Positions 34,960 through 41,694 of a stretch of 64,000 nucleotides of DNA are shown piece after piece. The position numbers and the translations under genes were made by a program. The notes under the pieces were generated by a model that was not told where the DNA came from, ran no database searches, and worked only from the letters and a program-made list of their open reading frames with translations. Each line of letters begins with the position of its first letter. The stretch's first letter is position 1. Source of the stretch: a bacterium (GTDB lineage: Bacteria; Arandabacterota; Arandabacteria; Arandabacterales; Arandabacteraceae); NCBI GenBank assembly GCA_029933125.1, contig JAOZOU010000006.1, forward strand, positions 141,408-205,407, read 5' to 3'.

Positions 34960-35928
34960 CTATTCTTCCTGACTTGGCAGGTTTCTCATATTAGGAAGGC
35001 TTCTTATATAGAAACATTCCCCTTCATATCTGACCTCAACAAGCTTGCCACTCGCAAGGAGATCCTCAACCGTGCTCCACGAAGCACCTGCCTTCGCAAG
35101 CAATTGGAGAACACTTTGCTTTCTCATAGGGTGAACCGCCGTAGCTCCCAGAATATCGCTTGTAACATCTCCTGTGAAGCCAAAAGGTTGGGTCTCATGC
35201 CCCATAAGGAGCTCGGAACTTAAGGAAAAAGATGTGAATACATGATGAGCCATGTTAAGGGTAGCCTCAGTGGGCGGCCTCACCCAGGGTTCTGCGGGCG
35301 GGCGTGTCGGGACTGATATGTAGCTGGTCTCGGGCTTGATCTGAGAAATGAACTCGGCAATTGATCTAACCTCATCCTCGCTTTCATTTACACCTCTTAC
35401 AAGCATTGTCTCTGTCGTCAAACATCCTTTGAAAGAGCTCGAAAATTCCATGATGCCATCAAGTATTTCGGCCAGCTTCAGCCCACGATAGGGTCTGTTG
35501 ATTCTATGCCATGTGCGTGGGCTTACTGCATCTATCTTTACCGACACCCAGTGAGCTCCTGAGATGGCTTGCCTAACTTGAGGCACTGAGAGCAAAGATG
35601 AATTGGTAATGACAGCTACAGGGATCGCAAGATTCTTAAGAAGCTCAATCGTTTCAGCAATTCTCGTGTCAAGTGTCGGTTCGCCGTCAGGAACAAAGGA
35701 TAGGTAATCAATTCCTTCACCATGTGCCCTTAGAGATGCAACTCGCTTGCTGACCTCTTCCGCTATTACCTCAGGATCATAGAACGCTTGCCTCGAGATT
35801 TGCATTCGGTGGGTCCTTCCTATCTGGCAATAGACGCACGAATATGAACATGTCTTAGGTGGAATATTATTTATGCCAAGGCTCTGCCCAAGCCTCCGCG
35901 AAGGTACAGGTCCAAAAACAAGCATCAT
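34960..35928 (-). CDS. radical SAM protein
   Basis: 322 residues. The radical SAM cluster site C-x3-C-x2-C is at KTCSYSCVYCQ (~residue 26-36), after GPVPSRRLGQSLG. Also DGEPTLD, ITNSSLL and SVKIDAVSPRTWHRINRP, a pattern of the small cytoplasmic radical SAM group often annotated as putative wybutosine-like or Fe-S oxidoreductases. A C-terminal ~70-residue winged-helix-like part (RKQSVLQLLAKAGASWSTVEDLL) is an addition. The substrate is unknown. The start overlaps the stop of the upstream methyltransferase by four bases. Confidence 0.85.
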   Translation of the reverse strand: MMLVFGPVPSRRLGQSLGINNIPPKTCSYSCVYCQIGRTHRMQISRQAFYDPEVIAEEVSKRVASLRAHGEGIDYLSFVPDGEPTLDTRIAETIELLKNLAIPVAVITNSSLLSVPQVRQAISGAHWVSVKIDAVSPRTWHRINRPYRGLKLAEILDGIMEFSSSFKGCLTTETMLVRGVNESEDEVRSIAEFISQIKPETSYISVPTRPPAEPWVRPPTEATLNMAHHVFTSFSLSSELLMGHETQPFGFTGDVTSDILGATAVHPMRKQSVLQLLAKAGASWSTVEDLLASGKLVEVRYEGECFYIRSLPNMRNLPSQEE

Positions 35929-36572
35929 TCAGCCTTCTTGCCTGAGATGACTACGAAGCCACCTTTACCATAGCCGCTCAAGGTTTCCTCAACCGTATCG
36001 ATTTCATCAGGAGACCTAAAAATAGTCTGAAAGAATTCGAAGCTTCTAAAGCCAGCGTCTTTCAGCATCTCCACGATCTCGCTGACGGAGAAGAACCTTG
36101 CAAGCTCATAGAATTTGCTCTTCTTTTTCTGGTATTTCTTTCCGAGAAAGCTTTCGCGATCTATGATGGCAACAATGATCCTCCCCTGGCTCTTGAGAAT
36201 GCGTCTTGTCTCGTCTATGACTCTAGCGGGTTCGTCTACAAAGCAGATGGTGATGGCTATCAAGGCATATTCGAATGTTTTATCTTTGAATGGGAGGTGC
36301 TCGCCTAAGGCAGCAACGGCATTGATGCCTCTTTGCTTTGCCAATTTCAGCATGTTTATGGCGGGATCTATACCGAACGGTATTCCAAGGGAAGAAGCAA
36401 ATCGACCCGTGCCGACACCAATCTCAAGCCCAACTCCACCATAGGGTAAAGCCTTTCGGATAGCCTTAACCTCTGAAAGATAGACATTCTTATTCTTTTC
36501 ATACCATCGGTCATATTCTTCAAAATGGTCTTCAAAGATGCTCACGGTGTCTCTTTGCACGATCCTTTCCAC
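35925..36572 (-). CDS. class I SAM-dependent methyltransferase
   Basis: 215 residues from a GTG start. Methyltransf_11 fold: VGLEIGVGTGRFASSLG (motif I), GIDPAINML, AALGEHLPFKDKTFEYALI, then IDETRRILKSQGRIIVAII. Related to ubiquinone/menaquinone-type and small-molecule methyltransferases; substrate unknown. It is translationally coupled to the radical SAM gene, so the two may act on one substrate. Confidence 0.85.
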   Translation of the reverse strand: MERIVQRDTVSIFEDHFEEYDRWYEKNKNVYLSEVKAIRKALPYGGVGLEIGVGTGRFASSLGIPFGIDPAINMLKLAKQRGINAVAALGEHLPFKDKTFEYALIAITICFVDEPARVIDETRRILKSQGRIIVAIIDRESFLGKKYQKKKSKFYELARFFSVSEIVEMLKDAGFRSFEFFQTIFRSPDEIDTVEETLSGYGKGGFVVISGKKAE

Positions 36573-36676
36573 TATTGCTGACTGCCTAATTGTAATGCTT
36601 CCGGTAGCAAAAGCCAGTGCAAAACCAATTCTTCAATTCAGGGAGGTGACCCGAGAGGTTTCTCAGGTAAGAAGTT

Positions 36677-36705
36677 TTAACTCGCTCGGCATTCTTTGCT
36701 AACAT
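36677..36705 (+). promoter_or_regulatory. sigma-70 promoter of the ferritin-like gene
   Basis: TTAACT (36677-36682), 17-base spacer, TAACAT (36700-36705). Expected start of transcription near 36712, which leaves about 39 bases before the proposed initiation codon at 36751 and only six before the TTG at 36718. Confidence 0.65.
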
Positions 36706-36750
36706 ACGCAAAGAACTTTGGTCAATGCCAAGGAGAAAGGGGGGTGTGAC

Positions 36751-37167
36751 ATCGCAACAAAGAAGCTTCTGGACATGCTGAACAGGGCAATAGCCCGTGA
36801 GATTCAGGTTTCCATTCAGTACATGTGGCAGCATGTTCTCTGGAAAGGTATTGATGGCTTCGCTGTTAAGGACGTACTTAAGAACATAGCCATTACAGAG
36901 ATGAAGCATGCGGAGGATATAGCCGAACGCCTTGCTTGTCTGGGTGGAATTCCCACAACTAAACCTGAGCCCATTTTTGTTGGCAAAACCCTCAACCAGA
37001 TGCTCAAGCAGGATGTGAAGGATGAGCAGGGAGCTATAAAGCTCTACAGAGAGATCATCGCCCAAGCAAGAAAAGAAGGCGATGACACTACTATGAGGCT
37101 CTTCAGAAGGATACTTGAGGATGAGGAAGGGCACCTTGATACCTTCCAGGGACTCCTCGGCAAGTAA
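36751..37167 (+). CDS. bacterioferritin-like diiron protein, probable AUC start
   Basis: 138 residues if started at ATC 36751. Four-helix ferritin-like fold with diiron ligands: AREIQVSIQYMWQH (Glu), TEMKHAEDIAERL (Glu-x2-His), DEQGAIKLYREII (Glu region) and EDEEGHLDTFQGLL (Glu-x2-His). Likely oxidises and stores Fe2+ or handles peroxide. Start choice: the only other in-frame starts are a TTG at 36718, six bases after the expected transcription start and without Shine-Dalgarno, and an ATG at 36772 inside helix A. The strong Shine-Dalgarno AAGGGGGGTG (36736-36745) points to ATC 36751, giving M-ATKKLLDMLNRA as in relatives. A hairpin terminator follows at 37219. Confidence 0.85.
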   Translation: MATKKLLDMLNRAIAREIQVSIQYMWQHVLWKGIDGFAVKDVLKNIAITEMKHAEDIAERLACLGGIPTTKPEPIFVGKTLNQMLKQDVKDEQGAIKLYREIIAQARKEGDDTTMRLFRRILEDEEGHLDTFQGLLGK

Positions 37168-37179
37168 CAGGGCGTTTGC

Positions 37180-37208
37180 TTGACTTTCACCTGCAAAGGT
37201 GATACGAT
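37180..37208 (+). promoter_or_regulatory. promoter with palindromic operator-like spacer, upstream of the surface selenoprotein
   Basis: TTGACT (37180-37185), 17-base spacer, TACGAT (37203-37208). The spacer holds a perfect inverted repeat TCACCT-GCAA-AGGTGA (37187-37202), where a repressor or activator dimer could bind between the two promoter elements. The transcript would begin near 37215, directly before a hairpin. Confidence 0.5.
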
Positions 37209-37218
37209 TAGTAATCGG

Positions 37219-37253
37219 AGCGGGACGCAGGCTGGTGCGTTCCGCTTTTGGCT
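37219..37253 (+). terminator. intrinsic terminator or leader attenuator
   Basis: AGCGGGACGCA (37219-37229), six-base loop, TGCGTTCCGCT (37236-37246): 11-bp stem with one G-U pair, followed by TTTGGCTTTT. It may end the ferritin-like transcript (stop 52 bases upstream) or, given the promoter at 37180-37208, act as an attenuator at the very 5' end of the selenoprotein mRNA. Confidence 0.65.
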
Positions 37254-37272
37254 TTTGTGGAAAGGTCTTGAC

Positions 37273-39288
37273 ATGAGAGAAAAGGCAAACCTGTTTTGGC
37301 TGGTGTTTCTTACCTTGCTCACTCTTGTCTCGATTTTTCCACCAGTTCAAGCTGCACTGCGTACGGTTTTATTGGAGCAGGCAACCAATGTGGGGTGTGG
37401 CTGAGCTGCTTGCCTGAATCCAGGTCTGGATTCACTGCTTGCCGACTACGGCAGGGTTGATGTCGTCATAATTCGCTATCATGGCTGGAAGCCCTGGGAA
37501 TTCGATCCTTTCTACAATGCGAATCCAGAAGAGGTCGATGCCCGCATCGCCTACTACGGCATAACCGCTGGACCAGCCCTTTTCGTTGATGGCGAGCAGA
37601 CTGAGAACACTTGCCTCTTGGAGAACGTGAAAGACACTGTAGATTTGCGCCTTAGTGTAGTAAGTCCTATCTCGATCGCGGCAATTGACTCAATAGGTGC
37701 TGACTCTGGCTTCGTCGATGTCACCGTTGTTGCTGAGTCGTCACCCTCCTCTGATTCACTTGTGTTAAGAGCTGCTGTTATCGAGGATAGCATCTATTAT
37801 GAGGCTCCCAATGGCCAAACTATTTTCAATGCTGTCTTCAGAAAATTCATCGATGATCCAGATGGTTTTCCTATCGATATTGCTCAGGGAGACACTGTCA
37901 GGATGAATCTTGCATTTGAGGTGGACGCTGATTGGGAGCCTGCAAACCTGAGTGTGATCGTCTTTGTTCAGGATGAATCAACTAAAGCCATCTTAGGAGC
38001 AACTTCATCGAAAGAGCGCCCTGAAGGTTGGGCACGCTATGTTGCTCCCATTCAGGGTAGAGTCGAAAGATGTGGGTATTCGGTAACTTTTCCATCAACC
38101 CTTTTCAACAGGGGCTCGGATACCGATACCTTCGACATAGAACTTCAAACCGACATGCCTCAGGATTGGTCAGCTAATCTTGCTATCTCAGGGGGCATTC
38201 CACTAGGCTCGAGCGTTGTGCTTGAACGCGACAGCTCATGTACGATTGATGTCACGATTGAGTGTGGCTATGAGCCAGGGACCGGGAATGCCAGGGTAAG
38301 AGCTCAGTCTCGGCGGGATCCATCTTTTGAGCGCTCTCTTGCTTTCTTTGCAGCAGCCGGCATCTGTGGCTTACTTGTGGATGATGATGGTGGCCAGAGC
38401 CTCGAGACCTATTTCGAAAGCGCCCTCGATTCTCTTGGTATCTCCTACGGGGTATGGGATCGCAGCGTCACCTTGCCGCAGACATCAGACCTTGATCTCG
38501 TTGATTTCACAATCTGGTTTACTGGAAGTCATGCACCAACGCTTAAGTCTGACGACCGTCAAGTGCTTGCATCCTATCTCAGCGGTGATGGTAGACTCTT
38601 TATAACTGGACAGGACATTGGCTATGGTCTATGTGACATAATCAGCGAAGAACACAGTGAAGAAAGCCAGGACTTCTATGAAACCTATCTTCACGCAAGT
38701 TTTGTCCAATCCAATTCTAATCTTTTCGAGCTCTTCGGCAGACCAGGTGATCCCATAAGTGATGGGCTCGCACTTTCAATTGAGGGCGGGGATGGAGCCA
38801 ACAATCAGAATTTTCCTGATGTGATAGATTCAATTGCTCCTGCAAGGGTTATCTTTGATTATGGCGATCCCCTTAAACATGGTGGCATACGATATGAATC
38901 TGACTCATCGAAGGTTGTCTATCTCTCCTTTGGCTTTGAGGCAATCTCAAGCGCTGCCGACAGAATCACTCTGCTATCTCGGATTCTCAACTGGTTTGGA
39001 GGACTTAGCGCTATTGGTCCTGCCGATATCAAGCCCTCTATCAATGTTTATCCCAATCCAGCTCTTACCTATTCAGTTATCGCAATGGCAGGTCATAGCA
39101 AGCCCCAGGAAGTTAAAATCTATGATGCCCTCGGAAGGCTTGTGAGAAGTGCCATAGTTGGTGGAGGCAAAACCTATACATGGGATTTGAAGGACACCCA
39201 TGGCAGGGACGTCTCACCAGGCATCTATTTCCTCAAGGCTGGTGAGGAGACAAGGGCGAGGAGAATCAAACTCATCATTCTCAGATAG
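37273..39288 (+). CDS. secreted Omp28/thioredoxin-like selenoprotein with C-terminal sorting domain
   Basis: 671 residues if UGA 37402-37404 is read as selenocysteine (Sec44). ATG 37273 follows GGAAAGG. Residues 1-~27 are a signal peptide (LFWLVFLTLLTLVSIFPPVQA). Next comes VLLEQATNVGCG-U-AACLNPGLDSLLADYG, the redox site of Omp28/thioredoxin-like proteins, with Sec in a U-x2-C (or C-x-U) arrangement. The same frame continues with IIRYHGWKPWEFDPFYN and ITAGPALFVDG, clear thioredoxin-fold elements. A perfect 8-bp hairpin with GGTC loop lies 10 bases after the UGA. Ig-like domains, a LVDDDGG...glutamine-amidotransferase-like segment (~360-530) and a FlgD/Por-type sorting end (YPNPALTYSV, SPGIYFLKA) follow. 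Probably a periplasmic/surface redox protein. Confidence 0.85.
37415..37434 (+). promoter_or_regulatory. SECIS element of the Omp28-like selenoprotein gene
   Basis: TGAATCCA-GGTC-TGGATTCA: perfect 8-bp stem with four-base loop, beginning 10 bases after UGA 37402-37404. The loop lies 18 bases after the UGA, within the range of bacterial SECIS elements, and equals the loop of the HdrA element at 47562. Confidence 0.8.
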
Positions 39289-39297
39289 GCGGTCTCG

Positions 39298-39325
39298 AGC
39301 CTAAGAGGCTAAAAGCAAATTAGCC
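39298..39325 (+). terminator. possible terminator after the selenoprotein gene
   Basis: Two overlapping, mutually exclusive hairpins: AGCCT-AAG-AGGCT (39298-39310) and GGCTAA-7-TTAGCC (39307-39325), then GGCTTTAC. The T-run is weak. It separates the selenoprotein gene from the promoter of the Hdr/Nuo cluster. Confidence 0.35.
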
Positions 39326-39376
39326 GGCTTTACTGTGTCCCCTTTCAAGAGTTCGCCTCCTACCGGCATCACGAGC

Positions 39377-39405
39377 TTGACAAGCAATCGCTTTACCCTT
39401 ATGCT
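39377..39405 (+). promoter_or_regulatory. strong sigma-70 promoter of the Hdr/Nuo cluster
   Basis: TTGACA (39377-39382), 17-base spacer, TATGCT (39400-39405); transcription expected near 39412. It precedes the first gene (39468) by a leader of about 56 bases. No other convincing promoter was found in the 17 kb of packed genes that follow. Confidence 0.75.
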
Positions 39406-39467
39406 CGACTTTATAGATTACGCTTTTTCTATTCAATATCTGGGAACATCTCTTCCAGGAGATTGTG

Positions 39468-40001
39468 ATGGTTCGTGAAAAGTGCAAGCACAGCTGGAAG
39501 ATGACCAATGTTCGCGATGGATTCATTGTTACAGAAAGGTGCTACCACTGTAATAAGTTGCGCGTTTTCTTTTCCTATGAGGAAGTTCCTCCCAAGGATG
39601 AATACAAGGAGGGCGAGCACTATTGGAACTACGCTGGAAGTGCTCAGTCGTTCAAATTCGACATGGAGTGTACAAAGTGTGGTAAATCAGTCTCATTCGA
39701 ATCCCTGATGGGACTTATGCACTGCGTAGGATGCAATGCCCGTTGCCACCTAAATATTCTTTCACAGATTGGTGAAATGCAGAACATTTGGCTTTTTGCT
39801 GCGCTTGCTTATCATCTTGGAAACGAGATAGATCTGCCGATTGAGAATCTGGAGGTGCTCACCGACTATTTCACTTCAAGGTTGCGTACGCCGGGTAAGA
39901 AGATTTTGGTTGTGCCCGGCTCATTAAGGCACGATCCTGATACTTGCCGTGGTGAGATGCTGAAGGATGTTGGCATGTTGAGCCTTACCCCAGAGACTTA
40001 A
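39468..40001 (+). CDS. zinc-ribbon-containing protein of unknown function
   Basis: 177 residues from ATG 39468 behind AGGAGATTG. Cys pairs C-x2-C occur at ERCYHCNK (~25-30), CTKCGKS (~69-75) and HCVGCNARC (~84-92), with a further His near the start: at least one, probably two zinc or Fe-S sites. The C-terminal ~80 residues (ALAYHLGNEIDLPIENLEVL and so on) are helical. No family recognised. It is the first gene after the cluster promoter and 22 bases before the first DRTGG gene, which suggests it belongs to the same regulon. Confidence 0.75.
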   Translation: MVREKCKHSWKMTNVRDGFIVTERCYHCNKLRVFFSYEEVPPKDEYKEGEHYWNYAGSAQSFKFDMECTKCGKSVSFESLMGLMHCVGCNARCHLNILSQIGEMQNIWLFAALAYHLGNEIDLPIENLEVLTDYFTSRLRTPGKKILVVPGSLRHDPDTCRGEMLKDVGMLSLTPET

Positions 40002-40023
40002 TAAAAACCAAGGAGGCTGAGTC

Positions 40024-40362
40024 GTGACTGTCAAGGAACTCCAGTCCAAACTGAAACTGAAACCGCTAAACGATGTAAATGACAAGGAAATCGAGGGAGC
40101 CTTCATCTCCGATATGGTCAGTGATGTCATGGCTGGAGCACAACCTGGAAACGTGTGGGTAACAGTCCAAACCCACAAGAACATTATAGCAGCTGCAAAT
40201 CTTGTTGATATCCCTGCCATCATCGTCGTCCGCAACAAGCAGGTGCCCGAAGATACATTGCAAATGGCTGATCGGGTCGGTGTAACGGTTTTTAATACCG
40301 ATTTAGATTCATACAGCATTGCCATAAAGCTCTATGAAGCAGGCATAAAGCCCGCAGGCTAG
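40024..40362 (+). CDS. DRTGG-domain protein
   Basis: 112 residues, GTG start behind AAGGAGGCTGAG. The DRTGG fold (as in the N-terminal part of HprK and in CBS-DRTGG proteins) is recognisable from EIEGAFISDMVSDVMAGAQPGNVWVTVQT, then AAANLVDIPAIIVVR and MADRVGVTVFNTD. Small DRTGG proteins regularly accompany HydABC-type hydrogenase and Nuo-like clusters in anaerobes; they probably bind a nucleotide or other ligand. A paralogue lies at 55143-55499 on the far side of the cluster. Confidence 0.88.
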   Translation: MTVKELQSKLKLKPLNDVNDKEIEGAFISDMVSDVMAGAQPGNVWVTVQTHKNIIAAANLVDIPAIIVVRNKQVPEDTLQMADRVGVTVFNTDLDSYSIAIKLYEAGIKPAG

Positions 40363-40428
40363 TCCAGATTCACACATATAGCGGGGCCGGCTCAGCGGCT
40401 GGCTCAGCGAACAGAGGTGTGATGGGGT

Positions 40429-40794
40429 TTGCCAAAACTTGATGCCAGGAAATTGCTTGACCTGAAGGAATCCCTCAAAGCCTCAAAACAAGCAAAGCCC
40501 CTGATCGTTGTCCACATGGGAACTTGCGGAATAGCATCTGGTGCCGAAGAGGTGCTCACCTACTTGCTGGAGCTTGTGCGTGAGAGTGGCGACGACATCA
40601 TAATCAAAACCTCGGGTTGTGCTGGTCTCTGCTCGAGGGAACCCATGATCACGGTTAAGATGCCAGAGAAGCCACCTGTCAAGTACTGTCAGATTGACAG
40701 GTCGAAGGCTAAACGCATATACGCTGAACATGTGAAGGGTGGTAAGCCTGTCAGGGAATACGCTATCGGCTACGGTTGCGAAATGCTCTATTAG
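40429..40794 (+). CDS. thioredoxin-like [2Fe-2S] ferredoxin-type protein
   Basis: 121 residues from TTG 40429 with GATGGGG upstream. It matches the small thioredoxin-fold [2Fe-2S] proteins of HydABC/Hnd clusters: VVHMGTCGIASGAEEVL (~30-46) and IIKTSGCAGLCSREPMITV (~65-83). One Cys in the first half and two in SGCAGLC, with another in KYCQID, could supply four ligands. Likely an electron-transfer module that passes electrons between the flavin subunit and partner. It lies 18 bases before the receiver-NuoE gene. Confidence 0.85.
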   Translation: MPKLDARKLLDLKESLKASKQAKPLIVVHMGTCGIASGAEEVLTYLLELVRESGDDIIIKTSGCAGLCSREPMITVKMPEKPPVKYCQIDRSKAKRIYAEHVKGGKPVREYAIGYGCEMLY

Positions 40795-40812
40795 CTTTCC
40801 AAGGACAAGACG

Positions 40813-41694
40813 TTGGTTGAACTTGTAGTCTTTGTTTTCGAGCAACTAGCGAAGAGACGTCAAGAGCTTCAAGAGGCATTCCAATCTCAGGGCTACAGGG
40901 TTCATGCCGCTGCCGAGAGCGCTGATCTCGTTTCGGAGATTCAAGCCCTTCGACCTCACCTCGTGGTTCTTGATCTCGACCTGCCACAGGATCGAGGTCT
41001 TGCTTTGCTCAAGAGCATCCACGATATGATGCCTTCGCTACCTGTTGTGGCAGAAACTACCAGACCGACAGTTGAGGGAGCAGTCGAGGCGATGCGGAGA
41101 GGTGCTTACAACTACGTATCCAAGCATTCACCACCTCAGGTCATCGTCGATACCGCGGCTCATGCGCTTGAGAAGGAACGGCTGCGAGTGGAAGCCCTAG
41201 TTAAGACACAGGAGAGAAGAGTTCGGTCCATAGATTATCCTGAAATGGTTGCTGAGATTGAATATATTCTTGCCAATAAGGGACACTCTGAAGCAGCCCT
41301 GATTTCGTGTCTTCAAGATATCCAGAAAGAGCTCAACTACTTGCCTCAGGATGCTCTGAAACTTGTCGCTGCTAGGGTTGGTGTGGGTCTTCCCCGTGTC
41401 TATGCGATCGCCACCTTCTACAAATCTTTCAGCCTCCGTCCGCGTGGAAGGCACCTGATACACGTGTGTCTCGGGACAGCATGCCATGTCCGTGGGGGAG
41501 CCAAGCTCCTCGAAAGCTTTGAGCGGGAGCTTGGCCTGCAAACCGGTGGCACGACTTATGACAACCGTTTCACGCTTGAGTCAGTGCGATGTGTGGGGTG
41601 CTGTGGGCTGGCACCGGTTGTCATGGTAGATGGTAAGTTTTATGGCAAAGTAACCCAGGAAAAGGTCCCCGAGATTATTCAACGCTATGATTAG
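40813..41694 (+). CDS. fusion of response-regulator receiver domain and NuoE-type [2Fe-2S] subunit
   Basis: 293 residues from a TTG start. Residues ~1-120 are a receiver-like domain: VVFVFEQLAKRRQELQ, the phospho-acceptor strand HLVVLDLDLPQDRG (Asp ~54), and the Thr/Lys end EAMRRGAYNYVSKHSPP (Lys ~104). Residues ~135-293 are the 24-kDa NADH dehydrogenase subunit: IQKELNYLPQDALKLVAA, ATFYKSFSLRPRG, and the [2Fe-2S] ligands CLGTAC and CVGCCGLAPVV. NuoE/HydC normally starts directly with the helical bundle; the receiver domain is an unusual addition and could make NADH entry respond to phosphorylation. Overlaps the NuoF gene by eight bases. Confidence 0.9.
   Translation: MVELVVFVFEQLAKRRQELQEAFQSQGYRVHAAAESADLVSEIQALRPHLVVLDLDLPQDRGLALLKSIHDMMPSLPVVAETTRPTVEGAVEAMRRGAYNYVSKHSPPQVIVDTAAHALEKERLRVEALVKTQERRVRSIDYPEMVAEIEYILANKGHSEAALISCLQDIQKELNYLPQDALKLVAARVGVGLPRVYAIATFYKSFSLRPRGRHLIHVCLGTACHVRGGAKLLESFERELGLQTGGTTYDNRFTLESVRCVGCCGLAPVVMVDGKFYGKVTQEKVPEIIQRYD

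Noticed and set aside
36586..37350. 254-residue open frame on the minus strand covering the ferritin-like gene
   Set aside because: It is antisense to a clear diiron protein, has no recognisable domain, and covers the promoter and terminator of two plus-strand genes. A shadow frame.
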